39,526 nucleotides of DNA, taken from assembly GCA_002371705.1 (NCBI GenBank), contig DFGI01000037.1:1-39526 (forward strand), written 5' to 3'. Positions within the stretch are counted from its first letter, which is position 1, and each line of letters starts with the position of its first letter. This stretch comes from Bacteroidales bacterium UBA3754. GTDB lineage: Bacteria; Bacteroidota; Bacteroidia; Bacteroidales; UBA1715. The translations under genes were made by a program, and so were the position numbers. Under the pieces are notes generated by a model. It was not told the origin of the DNA. It did not search any database and saw only the letters and a program-made list of their open reading frames with translations. Shown piece by piece: positions 23,088 through 32,689 of this stretch.

Positions 23088-24284
23088 TTATTTAGTTTTT
23101 TGTCTTGCTTCCGTTAATTGTAGTTTTTTATTCGTGTTGTCACGAGCGACCACATATGCAGAAGGATATTTACTTTTAACCTCAGGCAAAAGTAGTGTGA
23201 TTTCTTTATATGTAGAAGTTTTGCCGCAATAATATTTGAACAATCCGTCTTCTTCAATGTAGAAAACGTTTGAGAGTCCGTTGAAATTTTCTGGTGTGGT
23301 GGCGATTTTATCTTTTCCGGCTCCAATTTGGATACTATAATATATGTATGATTCTGTTTTTGAAGCAGGCGCAGGGGTTGGTTTTGGTGCTGGTTTATTG
23401 TTGTTGTTCACTGTTGGTTTTGCAGGCGAAGGTGCCGGCGCTGGTTTTGGCGACGGCGCAACGTTTTGTTCTGTTTGTGGATTATGGGTGATTTCACCGT
23501 TGGAACGTTTTTCAATATATTTTTTGTAGTCAACAAACGCGCGGTAGATTGCGTATGCCAGTTCCGCCTGATTGTCGCTGTTGTTCAGCCATTTCTCTTC
23601 TTCTTCGTTTGTAATAAACCCAATTTCTGTTAAAACGCTTGGCATAGCAGTTTTCCATAGCACAAGAAATCCTGCTTGCTGAACGCTGCGGTCCTTTCGT
23701 CCAACGTCTTCTTTGTATCTATTTTGTATCATACCCGCAAACGCAAGACTGTTGTCGCAGAATGCGCCTTGTTGCAAATTGTGTAGGATAATCGCTTCGT
23801 TGTCGTTTGCCGACATTCCTTGGTATTGTGAAGCATCTGATTCTAAAGAGATTACGTCATTTTCTGCTTTAGCAACCCTCAAATTCGCTTCGTTTTTTGC
23901 CACACCCATAGTAAACGTTTCCGTTCCGTTTGAATTGGGATTCGTGTTTGCATTCACGTGGATGGAAATGAACAAATCCGCTTTTGCCTTGTTTGCAATT
24001 TCCGCTCGTTTGTGCAATTCAATGAATTCGTCGGTTTTACGGGTGTAGATGACTTTTACGTCGGGACAGTTCATCGAAATGAGCCCGCCAGCTTTGAGAG
24101 CCACTGAAAGAGCTATGTTTTTTTCTTGTGAGAATTTTCCGCATGCCCCAGGGTCTTTCCCTCCGTGTCCGGCATCAATTACTACTGTTTTTACTGAATA
24201 GGCGTTGGTTTGCGCCTGTGCCATAATCGTGAAAAACATCAATATTGAAACAAATATTATATGTATGGATGAAATTGTTCGCAT
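23088..24284 (-). CDS. N-acetylmuramoyl-L-alanine amidase (Amidase_3) with C-terminal SPOR-like region
   Basis: A 398-residue exported hydrolase (signal peptide ending IMAQAQ). The Amidase_3 catalytic domain occupies residues about 30-245. It carries the zinc motif VVIDAGHGGKDPGACG, E in the SQEKNIALSVALK helix, the second His in DLFISIHVNANTN and the catalytic Glu in PSVLTEIGFITNEEEE. It cleaves the bond between MurNAc and the stem peptide. A proline/alanine/lysine-rich linker (about 265-310) leads to a C-terminal domain (YYSIQIGAGKDKI...FKYYCGKTSTYKEITLLLPEVKSKYPSAYVVA) that looks like a SPOR-type peptidoglycan-binding fold. It is the first gene of the amidase-MCE pair and faces lptD across a shared promoter region. 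Confidence 0.92.
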   Translation of the reverse strand: MRTISSIHIIFVSILMFFTIMAQAQTNAYSVKTVVIDAGHGGKDPGACGKFSQEKNIALSVALKAGGLISMNCPDVKVIYTRKTDEFIELHKRAEIANKAKADLFISIHVNANTNPNSNGTETFTMGVAKNEANLRVAKAENDVISLESDASQYQGMSANDNEAIILHNLQQGAFCDNSLAFAGMIQNRYKEDVGRKDRSVQQAGFLVLWKTAMPSVLTEIGFITNEEEEKWLNNSDNQAELAYAIYRAFVDYKKYIEKRSNGEITHNPQTEQNVAPSPKPAPAPSPAKPTVNNNNKPAPKPTPAPASKTESYIYYSIQIGAGKDKIATTPENFNGLSNVFYIEEDGLFKYYCGKTSTYKEITLLLPEVKSKYPSAYVVARDNTNKKLQLTEARQKTK

Positions 24285-24336
24285 AGTGTTATAAAGTATT
24301 CCTATGAGTTTATTACAAAGATTGAATTTTTCTAAT

Positions 24337-24381
24337 TATTTTTGCCGTGTGAATAACCGAATTGTTATTCATACAAAAATA
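24337..24381. promoter_or_regulatory. Face-to-face promoters in a dyad between amidase and lptD
   Basis: TATTTTTG occurs on the plus strand at 24337-24344 (for lptD) and on the minus strand at 24374-24381 (for the amidase). Between them an inverted repeat with 10 of 11 matching positions (24347-24357 with 24364-24374; 6-base spacer) covers both predicted start sites. The region as a whole is a near-perfect dyad with a 3-bp insertion on the left. The -33 regions are weak at ideal spacing. Confidence 0.5.
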
Positions 24382-24394
24382 GCATTTTAACGAC

Positions 24395-26965
24395 TTGCAG
24401 GAACAAAGTTTTAAATATTTTTTTCTAACACTTTTTCTAAGTGCATATTTGTGTTCCGTGTTTGCACAAGATTCCACGGCTGTGCAGACGCAAGATACGT
24501 TGTCGAAAAAAAATGAAAACGCACCGAAAAAAAAGAGTAGTGGACTTGATAGTCCAGTGACGTATTCATCGCAAGATTCCATTATCTTCAATATTTCTGG
24601 CAGTACGGTGCAAACGTATGGTGATGGAAAAGTTAAATATGAAAATATTGACTTGCAATCGGAATTTATTGAGTTGGATGTTGATAAACGTGAAGTTTTT
24701 GCAAAAGGCTTGCCTGATTCCACCAATAAAATGAACGGAACGCCTGTGTACAAAGATAATTCCGATGTGTTTGACGCAGATTCCATGCGATATAATTTTG
24801 ATTCAAAAAAAGGTTTGGCTTTTGGCATTAGAACGCAGCAGGACGAGGCGTATCTGCACGGCGGTCGAACGAAAATCCATAGCAACGAGGAAATCCACGT
24901 GCAGCATGGAAAATACACCACTTGCGATGAGAAAAATCCTCATTTTTATGTTGAAATGACCAAAGGAAAGGTTGTGGTTGACGATAAAATTGTGTTTGGC
25001 CCGTCGTGGGTTGTGGTTGACGAAATTCCAATTCCTGTGGTTATACCGTTTGGTTATTTCCCCATAACCAAGGGACGTTCGAATGGTATTATAATTCCGA
25101 CGATAGGCGAGGAGTCGGCGAAAGGGTTTTATTTCAGAAATGGTGGATTATATTTCGGAATCAGTGAGTATGTTGATTTCAAATGGCTTTCTGACATTTA
25201 TTCGCTTGGAAGCTGGAGAACTTCGGTTGCATCGAATTACAAGGTCCGTTATCGTTTTAATGGTAATTTTTCGGTGACATATGCAAGTTTGGTGACGAAT
25301 GAAATTAGACAGGCTCCAACGTTCAATGTGAAATGGACGCACAATCAAACGCAGAAATCGCCATACAGTCCGAATTTCAGCGCAAGCGTGAACTATGGTT
25401 CGGCTGGCTACGCGAAGCAAAATACGTACAGCACCAGTGAATATTTGAATAACCAAATCAGTTCGAATATTTATTTCAGCAAAAAATTCGCAGGCACGCC
25501 GCTGTCGTTCTCCGCATCGTTGTCGCATAGCCAAAACAATATTGACAGCACCATCACGTTGACATTGCCGCAAATCCGTCTGACTGCCTCAACATTTACG
25601 CCACTCAAACGAAAACATGCGGTTGGAAAAGAACGTTTTTATGAGAAGATAGGTCTTTCATATACGGGAGAAATGCAGAATAAGCTGGTAAATGCCAAAT
25701 TAGATTCGAATTTTTATCGCAAGGAAACGTTGGATTTGTTCCAAAGTGGCATTAACCACACGATTCCTGTTTCTGCAAGTTTTAAAGTGTTGAAATACAT
25801 TACAATATCGCCGTCGTTCAATTATCAGGAACGATGGTACACAACTAAGTTGAACAAGGAATGGGATGATTCGTACATTCAATACACGAAAAACGACACG
25901 ATTATTGGTGGCGTGCGGGTTGACACACTTTCGGAATTCAGCCGCGTGTATAACTATTCGGTGGGAGTGGGTGCAAGTACCAAAATTTATGGAATGTACC
26001 GATTTAGAAGCGAGGTGCTAAAAGCGATTCGCCACGTTATTACGCCAAGTGTTTCGTATTCGCTCACGCCAGATTTTTCGGCAGCGAAATACGGATATTA
26101 TAGCACCTATGCAAAAAATGCGGAAGGCGAAATTGCTTCGTATTCGTTCTTTGAAAAAGGAATTTACGGAGTTCCGTCTTCTCAAAAACAAAGTACGTTG
26201 TCGTTCTCGTTGGGCAACAATGTTGAAGCGAAAGTTCGGAGTAAAACCGACACTGTGACGGGCACGAAGAAAATCAAGTTGATAGAAAGTTTGTCGTTGA
26301 ATGGTTCGTACAACTTTGCGGCAGATTCGTTACGGATGAGTTTGATTAGCTTGAGTGGATATTCCACTATTCTGAACCGCTTAACACTCAGATATTCAGC
26401 CACATTCGATCCGTATGCCATTGGTGAGAAAACTACCAGCAGTGGGAAAACGCAAGTTCGTGTAAATAATTATATGATAGACCGTTACGGGACTTTGTGG
26501 CGAAAAACGCAGGATCAGTGGGCAACTTCGTTGTCATATACGTTTGGACCGATAAAAGACAAGACCGAAGATGTTTCGGTGCCTGTTGACGAAATGTATT
26601 CCTATTGGGATGTGCCGTGGAATTTGAGCGTTTCATATTCGTTGAGTATTCCGCGCAAATATTATTATGACTACAATAACCAGTTGGATTCCGTTTCTAA
26701 TAATATTATTCAAACAATTACCGCAAGCGGCAAAGTAAGTTTGACCAAGAATTGGAACGTGTCGTTTTCAACGGGTTGGGACTTCCAAGAGCGTGGCATC
26801 TCATACACCACATTGAAAGTCTATCGCGACTTGCATTGCTGGGATATGCAGTTTACGTGGGTGCCGCTTGGCGACCGCCAGCGATGGGAATTCACCCTCA
26901 AAATCAAAGCAAGTATGTTGAGCGACATCAAGATAGATATGAAGAGTTCTTCGGAATATTTCTGA
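24395..26965 (+). CDS. lptD: LptD-type LPS-assembly outer-membrane protein
   Basis: An 856-residue protein matching the Bacteroidota LptD (OstA-like) form, which inserts lipopolysaccharide into the outer leaflet with LptE. A signal peptide (FFLTLFLSAYLCSVFAQ) ends near residue 25. The periplasmic OstA-type domain is at about 50-130 (TYGDGKVKYENIDLQSEFIELD, DADSMRYNFDSKKGLAFGI, the jellyroll repeat), then a connecting segment (CDEKNPHFYVEMTKGKVVVDDKIVFGP) leads to the long barrel (PVVIPFGYFPITKGRSNGIIIP onward). The only in-frame start that keeps the signal peptide is TTG 24395; an in-frame stop lies at 24380 and the next ATG is far inside. The end is KIDMKSSSEYF, a terminal aromatic as expected for a barrel. 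Confidence 0.93.
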   Translation: MQEQSFKYFFLTLFLSAYLCSVFAQDSTAVQTQDTLSKKNENAPKKKSSGLDSPVTYSSQDSIIFNISGSTVQTYGDGKVKYENIDLQSEFIELDVDKREVFAKGLPDSTNKMNGTPVYKDNSDVFDADSMRYNFDSKKGLAFGIRTQQDEAYLHGGRTKIHSNEEIHVQHGKYTTCDEKNPHFYVEMTKGKVVVDDKIVFGPSWVVVDEIPIPVVIPFGYFPITKGRSNGIIIPTIGEESAKGFYFRNGGLYFGISEYVDFKWLSDIYSLGSWRTSVASNYKVRYRFNGNFSVTYASLVTNEIRQAPTFNVKWTHNQTQKSPYSPNFSASVNYGSAGYAKQNTYSTSEYLNNQISSNIYFSKKFAGTPLSFSASLSHSQNNIDSTITLTLPQIRLTASTFTPLKRKHAVGKERFYEKIGLSYTGEMQNKLVNAKLDSNFYRKETLDLFQSGINHTIPVSASFKVLKYITISPSFNYQERWYTTKLNKEWDDSYIQYTKNDTIIGGVRVDTLSEFSRVYNYSVGVGASTKIYGMYRFRSEVLKAIRHVITPSVSYSLTPDFSAAKYGYYSTYAKNAEGEIASYSFFEKGIYGVPSSQKQSTLSFSLGNNVEAKVRSKTDTVTGTKKIKLIESLSLNGSYNFAADSLRMSLISLSGYSTILNRLTLRYSATFDPYAIGEKTTSSGKTQVRVNNYMIDRYGTLWRKTQDQWATSLSYTFGPIKDKTEDVSVPVDEMYSYWDVPWNLSVSYSLSIPRKYYYDYNNQLDSVSNNIIQTITASGKVSLTKNWNVSFSTGWDFQERGISYTTLKVYRDLHCWDMQFTWVPLGDRQRWEFTLKIKASMLSDIKIDMKSSSEYF

Positions 26966-27169
26966 TGATGGCGTAGGTGCCTTGGCGATGTTATAGAATT
27001 CTCGTATTTGTTTCCAAAAATCACCATTGGCCGATACCTTTCGGCTTACGTTGTGATACGAGGCTGAAAAATAAATGGACTGTTGGCGTATTTGCTTGGC
27101 TGTTTGATGTTTTATAGAGAATCGGAATAACTTTTCTCAAAAAATAGTTATGGTACAATTATATTTAAC

Positions 27170-27177
27170 TACTTTTG
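27170..27177 (+). promoter_or_regulatory. Predicted -7 element of the ACP-acyltransferase pair
   Basis: TACTTTTG matches TAnnTTTG and ends 19 bp before ATG 27197. TTA at 27148-27150 stands at the -33 position with a 19-bp spacer. The rest of the 26966-27169 gap shows no gene or clear hairpin. Confidence 0.5.
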
Positions 27178-27196
27178 CCGTATAAAAATTTAAGTG

Positions 27197-27439
27197 ATGA
27201 CACGCGAGGAAGTTAGAAAGATTACAAACGAATTTTTAGTTGATGAAATTGAAATTGATGCTGAGAAAATTAACGATAATGCTCGTTTACGCGAGGATTT
27301 AGGTATCGATAGCCTTGATTTTGTTGATATTGTGGTGATTGTGGAAAGCCATTTCGGTTTCAAAATCAAACCAGAGGATATGAAAGATGTGCATACTCTT
27401 TCGCAATTCTACGATTTTATAGCAAATAAAATACAATAA
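27197..27439 (+). CDS. Acyl carrier protein (specialised, not the fatty-acid-synthesis ACP)
   Basis: An 80-residue acyl carrier protein. The phosphopantetheine serine is in LGIDSLDFVDIVV (residues about 35-47), and the four-helix pattern with acidic surface (EEVRKITNEFLVDEIEID, PEDMKDVHTLSQFYDFI) is clear. The sequence differs from a housekeeping AcpP, and the gene is followed after one base by an LpxL-like acyltransferase, so its acyl chain probably goes to that enzyme. ATG 27197 is used; GTG 27194 is one codon upstream. Such pairs occur in aryl-polyene, flexirubin and lipid-modification loci, but no ketosynthase or dehydratase gene is adjacent here. Confidence 0.92.
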   Translation: MTREEVRKITNEFLVDEIEIDAEKINDNARLREDLGIDSLDFVDIVVIVESHFGFKIKPEDMKDVHTLSQFYDFIANKIQ

Positions 27440-27440
27440 A

Positions 27441-28343
27441 ATGGCACCAGCAAACCGTCAGTGGAAAGGCAGGACGGGCGGCGGTGCGTTTGGACAAAAA
27501 TATTTGTTTTGGATATTGTCGCATGTCCGCGTAACCTGTATTTATCCTGTTTTATATGTGGTTATACCGTTTTATATGCTTTTCGGCCGGAAAGCGTATA
27601 AAGCTGTGTATTGTTATTTTCGTCGTCGTTTTGGCAAAAATTGGTGGCAGGCGTTTTGGAGTACATACCGAAGTCATTTGTGTTTTGGTCGGGTGGTGCT
27701 TGATAAATTTGCCGTATTGGCTGGAAATACTAAACAATTCAATATTACTATTGATAATTTTGAGGAATTTAATCGGGCGATGGATAAGCCTGAAGGTATT
27801 ATTGTGGTGAGCGCGCACATTGGTAATTTTGAGTTGGCGGGAATATGTATGCCGCAGGATAAAAAGAATATGAACGGCTTGGTGTATGGCGGTGAAACCC
27901 GAGAAATGCAGAAACATCGGGCGGAGTCGTTCAAAAAATCGCATTTGAATCTGATTCCCGTTTCCGATGATATGTCGCACCTGTTTGCTATAAAAAATGC
28001 CCTCGATAGAGGGGAGATAGTGACAATTCCTTGTGATAGATTGCTTGGCAGTCCTAAATCATATCAGTGTGAATTTCTTGGCAAGGATGCCAAATTTCCA
28101 ATAGGCACGTTTCGCCTTGCTGCGCAAATGGACGTTCCCGTGTATTGCATTTTTATATTGAAGGGAAACGGATTGTCGTATCATGGTTACGTATCAAAAT
28201 TACAACCTTTGGAAAATGAAAAAGCTTCTGTGAAAAAAGCGGAACACTATGGCAGACAATATGTTTCGTTATTGGAATCAATTGTCAAGAAATATCCCGA
28301 ACAATGGTTTAATTATTTTGATTTTTGGAATGAATTGGACTAA
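27441..28343 (+). CDS. LpxL/HtrB-like acyltransferase
   Basis: A 300-residue member of the lysophospholipid/lipid A acyltransferase superfamily, membrane-associated. The catalytic HxxxxE motif is in VSAHIGNFELAG (residues about 123-134). Other blocks are IPCDRLLGSPK (residues about 195-205), KFPIGTFRLAAQMDVPVYCIFI and EQWFNYFDFW near the C-terminus. A hydrophobic segment at about 28-47 (VTCIYPVLYVVIPFYMLFG) probably anchors it. It starts one base after the ACP gene stops, so it likely uses acyl groups from that ACP. The acceptor is unknown: lipid A, an aminolipid or a polyene. It is convergent with the activase gene, with 20 bp between stops. Confidence 0.88.
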   Translation: MAPANRQWKGRTGGGAFGQKYLFWILSHVRVTCIYPVLYVVIPFYMLFGRKAYKAVYCYFRRRFGKNWWQAFWSTYRSHLCFGRVVLDKFAVLAGNTKQFNITIDNFEEFNRAMDKPEGIIVVSAHIGNFELAGICMPQDKKNMNGLVYGGETREMQKHRAESFKKSHLNLIPVSDDMSHLFAIKNALDRGEIVTIPCDRLLGSPKSYQCEFLGKDAKFPIGTFRLAAQMDVPVYCIFILKGNGLSYHGYVSKLQPLENEKASVKKAEHYGRQYVSLLESIVKKYPEQWFNYFDFWNELD

Positions 28344-28363
28344 TGTCCAATCCATTACAAAAA

Positions 28364-31300
28364 CTATTTCTGACTTGCTTCGAATTCATTTTTCGCATTC
28401 TGTGCAAGGAAGTGAAGGCGGTTTTGAACGTTTACCTCACTCGTGCCACCGTCAAAGTCGAGGAACAAAATACTCGTTTTAGGATATAACGTTTTGATTT
28501 TCTTTTCAATACCTTTTGAAATGATGTGATTGGCAATACACCCAAACGGTTGTACGCTCACAATATTGTTCACACCTTCTTTCGAAAAACTGACAATCTC
28601 GGCTGGAATCAGCCATCCTTCGCCAAATTGATTTACCAAACTCAGTACCTGTTCCGCGTTTTCCGCTTCTTTTCGAATGTTGTTTTTCGGACGGTAATAT
28701 TTGAATTTTGAAGCGATTTTCTCGACTTTCTGTTCAAATCTGTCGTAGCGGAGTTGCAGATAATCGGCAAAAATCTTCGTGCCAAGGCTGGTTGTTCGGA
28801 GATTGTGTTTTGTGTTTACTTTCAAGTTGATGAATTCTTGTGTGAAGAAATCCATCAAATCGGGGAAACGAGGTTCAATGCCTTGCGAAATCAACCAATC
28901 GGCAATGTGCATATTTGCGTATGGATTGTATTTCAGGTAAATTTCACCAACAATGCCGACTTGCGGACGTGGACAATTATCTAACGCCATATTGTTGTAA
29001 TCAGCAACAGCTTTCGAAAGCAGTCGGATAATGCCAACATGGTCGTTGTGACGGGCAATTTCGGCAGCCGTATCCAAATAACTTTGGGTAAGTTTTTCTG
29101 TTCCGCCCGGCTCTTTCTCACGTACGATTGTGGCGTAGTGCATTCTCGACAACACATCGCCGAATAATGCGCACGCGATAATAAGTTTCACAACTTTTGT
29201 CCACGACAGCTCAAATCCTGGTTGCTCATTGTCTTGCGTGCCACCGGTTGCAAACGAAATCACAGGTACATTGGTGATTCCGCTATTGAGAATCGCCTTG
29301 CGAATTAAAGCTAAATAATTCGAGGCACGACATTGACCTCCTGTCTGCGTCATTATAACTGCCGTGTTATTCAAGTCGTATTTTCCTGATTTTAAGGCTT
29401 TAAGAATATCTCCAATCACCAATGTGGCAGGGAAACAAATCTCATTGTTTGTGTTTGCCAAACCAATATTCACCGATTCCTTGTCGGAAACTGGCAACGT
29501 TTCCATATGGTAGCCCAAACATTCAAATATCGACGGAATAAGCGGAGAATGGAATTTTGTGAAGAATGGTGCCAAAATCTGCCGCTTTTTGTCGTTTTCT
29601 AAGAACGGAGGCGTTTTCTTAATCACACGGTCGCCCATTTCATGGTTGTTTCCGTTGCCTAATTGAATTGTTTCAATAAGTGAACGAAGACGCAAACGCA
29701 TTGATCCTGTGCTGTTTATCTCATCAACACGGATGAAAGTGTATGATTTTTTTGCTTGCTCGAAATATTCTTTTATTTCATCTGACAAGAAACTGTCGGG
29801 ACCGCATCCGAAGGAGTTCATCTGCACAAAATGAATGTCGTATTCATCATTGTTGATAACCCATTGTGCGGCACGCATAATTCTGTTCGGGTAGGTCCAT
29901 TGTGCAACGTGCAGATAATCTTTCAACGACAGTCCTTGTAGATTAGTCACTATTTCCTCTGTTACAACGCTTGCACCTAATTCAGACAGAATTTGTGAGG
30001 TTTTTTGGTGCACAAGTTGGTCGGTGTGGTATGGACGGCCAGCCAGCATCACAATAGGACGACCTTCTTGTTTTGCACGTTCCAAAATGCGGAACCCTTT
30101 TTTCTTATATTGTTCGCGGTAACGTTTTTGTTCCCGGAGCGCTTCGTCGAACGCCGCCTCGAAAATCTTTTTGTTTACGTTGAATTGTTTAATGTAATCC
30201 CAGCAATTTTTTCGTAGCAGTTTTTCGTCCCTAAATGTGATGATGGGTTTGTCCAAAGGTATGTTGTTGCGTTTTTCTAATGGAATTGCGCTGTCGAGCA
30301 CCTCGGAATAGCTCGAAACGACAGGGCAGTTGTAGCTGTTTTTCGATTCCTTGAACTCATTTTCTTCGTAAATTGCCAACGGATAGAAAATTCTGTCAAC
30401 GCCTTTCTCCACAAGGTTCAATATGTGACCGTGGGCAAGTTTTGCAGGAAAACAGATGTTGTCGGCCATAATTGTACCTTGTCCTTTGATGAAAATTTTC
30501 ATCGTAGATTCGTCGGAAAGTACCACATCAATTCCCGAATGGGTGAATAAGGTGTTCCAGAACGGGAAGTTTGCATACATTCCCAAAATTCTTGGAATGC
30601 CAATTCGCACATTTTTCACATCGTTCAATGCATTCATATCGCGGTTGAACAGCAAATCATATTTGAATTCGTACAGATTCTCGCCGCGTTCCGCCGTGTT
30701 TCCTTTCGAGGTGAACACTTTTTCACATTTATTTCCCGAAAAGTGGAATGAACCGTTCGCAAATGTAAATTTCGTTACGGTACAGCAGTTGGAACAACCT
30801 TTACAATTGATTTGTTTTGTTGTGTATGACAACGCTTCGTGGCGGTTCGCGTATCCTATGAAAGACGATGCTTCTGGTTTATTGTTGTAGCAGGTTTGTG
30901 CGAAATACGCCGCACCAAGTGCGCCCATTAGTTCAGGCTTGTTGGAACTGTAAATTGATTTTCCCGTGAGTTTTTCCATAGCCCGGAAAATCGAAGGATT
31001 TTTGAATGTGCCGCCTTGAACCAAAATCTTTTCGCCAAGAACGTTCATATTCTTGATTTGCAGAACTTTGAACAACGCATTTTTGATGACAGAATATGCT
31101 AAACCTGCCGCAATTTCCGATGTTTCCGCACCTTCCCGAAGAGCTTGTTTTACTTGGGAATTCATAAAAACGGTACAACGGGAACCTAAATCGCAAGGTT
31201 TTGGCGCATAGCATGCTAATTTTCCAAACGATTCCGCCGTATGACCAAGCGTTTGTGCAAAATTTTGGATGAACGAACCGCAACCCGACGAGCAGGCCTC

Positions 31301-32641
31301 GTTTATTTCAACATTTTGAATAGAACCATTTTTGATGAAAATCGCTTTCATATCCTGACCGCCAATGTCAAGAATAAACGAAACGTTTGGTTCTATTTTT
31401 TTTGCGGCAGTCGTGTGGGCTATAGTTTCAACAATTCCCTCGTCCATTTTATATGCGGCGCGAATCAAGTCTTCACCGTAACCTGTGACAGCCGAACGTA
31501 GGATTCGTAACGATGTGCATTTCAAGTCTTTGCAGCATTCTTCCAAACCATTGTTCACCGCCATTATTGGATTTCCCTTGTTCGTGTCGTAGTGCGAAGC
31601 AATGAGTTTTCCATCTTTGTCAAGCAATACGACTTTTGTGGTGGTTGAACCGCTGTCGATTCCCAAAAATACATCAATTTCGTCTTGGTCGGGAGCAACG
31701 TTTGCTTCAGGAATGTTCACAATTCTGCGATGCTCGTTCCAGCCTTGGAAATCGTCAACATTCTCAAACAGAGGTTCCAAACGGTTTTTTGCGGTGATAT
31801 TGTGTGTCCCTGCTATTTTATCGTAAAGACGTTGAATATTGAAAGAAGATTCACTTTCCTCCGCAACAATTGCACATCCCCAGGCTGGGAACAATTGACT
31901 ATTGTCGGGCGCGTAAGCTTCTTGTTCCGTACAACCGACTAAATTTCGCATAATTTTCTGCAAAGCAGGAATATAAGTCAACGGACCTCCAATGAATAAA
32001 ATATTCGGACGAATATCGATTCCCCGTGCCAATGCATTGATAACCTGCAACGCAACAGCGTGGAAGGCCGAAGCGGCTATGTCGCTAATAGGTACTTTTC
32101 GGCTGATGAGATTTTGCACATCGGTTTTTGCAAAAACGCCGCACCGCGATGCAATTGTGTATGTTTGCGTTGATTGTTCCGCAAGATTGTTCAATTCTTG
32201 AGTTTCCACATTCAACAATGTGGCAATTTGGTCAATAAATGCGCCAGTCCCGCCTGCACAACTGCCGTTCATACGTATGTCGGGGGATTTCCCTTCTTCA
32301 AAGAAAATGATTTTTGCGTCTTCGCCACCAATGTCAACCAACGTGCGGACATTTTCATATTTCTTTTGAATAACCTCCGATGCGGCAATCACTTCTTGGA
32401 TGAATGGCAATTTCTGCGCTTCGGCAATACCCATGGCTGCGCTACCAGTCAAGCAAAACGAGATTTCAGTGTCATTTGGAAACTTTTTCTTTATTTCGTT
32501 CAGTATATCCAACAAACTTTCCTTGATGCGTGTGTTGTGACGTTGATATGAAGTGTAAACGATTTTCCCAGCTTGCGTGGCAACAGCCTTGGCTGTTGTT
32601 GAGCCGATGTCGATACCTAAATGTAGATTTAATTTATTCAT
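28364..32641 (-). CDS. 2-hydroxyacyl-CoA dehydratase activase (two BadF/BcrA-type ATPase domains plus DUF2229)
   Basis: A 1425-residue protein of the large activase type. Two ASKHA ATPase domains begin HLGIDIGSTTAKAVA (residue about 7) and VFLGIDSGSTTTKVVLLD (about 325). Each has a cluster-region Cys (NGSCAGGTGAFIDQIA; NEACSSGCGSFIQNFA) and a matching SRCGVFAKTDVQ/SRCTVFMNSQV segment; these Cys hold a shared 4Fe-4S cluster in known activases. A cysteine-rich link (CKGCSNCC, about 615) precedes a DUF2229-like half (residues about 670-1050, IPRILGMYANFPFW, PAKLAHGHI) and a dehydratase-D-like end (MTQTGGQCRASNYL). Activases use ATP to drive one electron into a dehydratase; no dehydratase subunit is in the window. 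It has its own -7 element and follows the tetR gene by 48 bp. Confidence 0.9.
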   Translation of the reverse strand: MNKLNLHLGIDIGSTTAKAVATQAGKIVYTSYQRHNTRIKESLLDILNEIKKKFPNDTEISFCLTGSAAMGIAEAQKLPFIQEVIAASEVIQKKYENVRTLVDIGGEDAKIIFFEEGKSPDIRMNGSCAGGTGAFIDQIATLLNVETQELNNLAEQSTQTYTIASRCGVFAKTDVQNLISRKVPISDIAASAFHAVALQVINALARGIDIRPNILFIGGPLTYIPALQKIMRNLVGCTEQEAYAPDNSQLFPAWGCAIVAEESESSFNIQRLYDKIAGTHNITAKNRLEPLFENVDDFQGWNEHRRIVNIPEANVAPDQDEIDVFLGIDSGSTTTKVVLLDKDGKLIASHYDTNKGNPIMAVNNGLEECCKDLKCTSLRILRSAVTGYGEDLIRAAYKMDEGIVETIAHTTAAKKIEPNVSFILDIGGQDMKAIFIKNGSIQNVEINEACSSGCGSFIQNFAQTLGHTAESFGKLACYAPKPCDLGSRCTVFMNSQVKQALREGAETSEIAAGLAYSVIKNALFKVLQIKNMNVLGEKILVQGGTFKNPSIFRAMEKLTGKSIYSSNKPELMGALGAAYFAQTCYNNKPEASSFIGYANRHEALSYTTKQINCKGCSNCCTVTKFTFANGSFHFSGNKCEKVFTSKGNTAERGENLYEFKYDLLFNRDMNALNDVKNVRIGIPRILGMYANFPFWNTLFTHSGIDVVLSDESTMKIFIKGQGTIMADNICFPAKLAHGHILNLVEKGVDRIFYPLAIYEENEFKESKNSYNCPVVSSYSEVLDSAIPLEKRNNIPLDKPIITFRDEKLLRKNCWDYIKQFNVNKKIFEAAFDEALREQKRYREQYKKKGFRILERAKQEGRPIVMLAGRPYHTDQLVHQKTSQILSELGASVVTEEIVTNLQGLSLKDYLHVAQWTYPNRIMRAAQWVINNDEYDIHFVQMNSFGCGPDSFLSDEIKEYFEQAKKSYTFIRVDEINSTGSMRLRLRSLIETIQLGNGNNHEMGDRVIKKTPPFLENDKKRQILAPFFTKFHSPLIPSIFECLGYHMETLPVSDKESVNIGLANTNNEICFPATLVIGDILKALKSGKYDLNNTAVIMTQTGGQCRASNYLALIRKAILNSGITNVPVISFATGGTQDNEQPGFELSWTKVVKLIIACALFGDVLSRMHYATIVREKEPGGTEKLTQSYLDTAAEIARHNDHVGIIRLLSKAVADYNNMALDNCPRPQVGIVGEIYLKYNPYANMHIADWLISQGIEPRFPDLMDFFTQEFINLKVNTKHNLRTTSLGTKIFADYLQLRYDRFEQKVEKIASKFKYYRPKNNIRKEAENAEQVLSLVNQFGEGWLIPAEIVSFSKEGVNNIVSVQPFGCIANHIISKGIEKKIKTLYPKTSILFLDFDGGTSEVNVQNRLHFLAQNAKNEFEASQK

Positions 32642-32648
32642 AGTGTGG

Positions 32649-32656
32649 CAAAAGTA
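32649..32656 (-). promoter_or_regulatory. Predicted -7 element of the activase gene
   Basis: The minus strand reads TACTTTTG, a perfect -7 match, 7 bp before the ATG at 32641. No -33 TTG at good spacing. Confidence 0.45.
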
Positions 32657-32689
32657 ATAATTTGTTTTGTAAACGAGATGTTTTATTCA

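Noticed and set aside
26966..27169. Possible gene or terminator between lptD and the ACP gene
   Set aside because: No open frame with family resemblance and no hairpin followed by a T tract; only loose direct repeats that could be chance.
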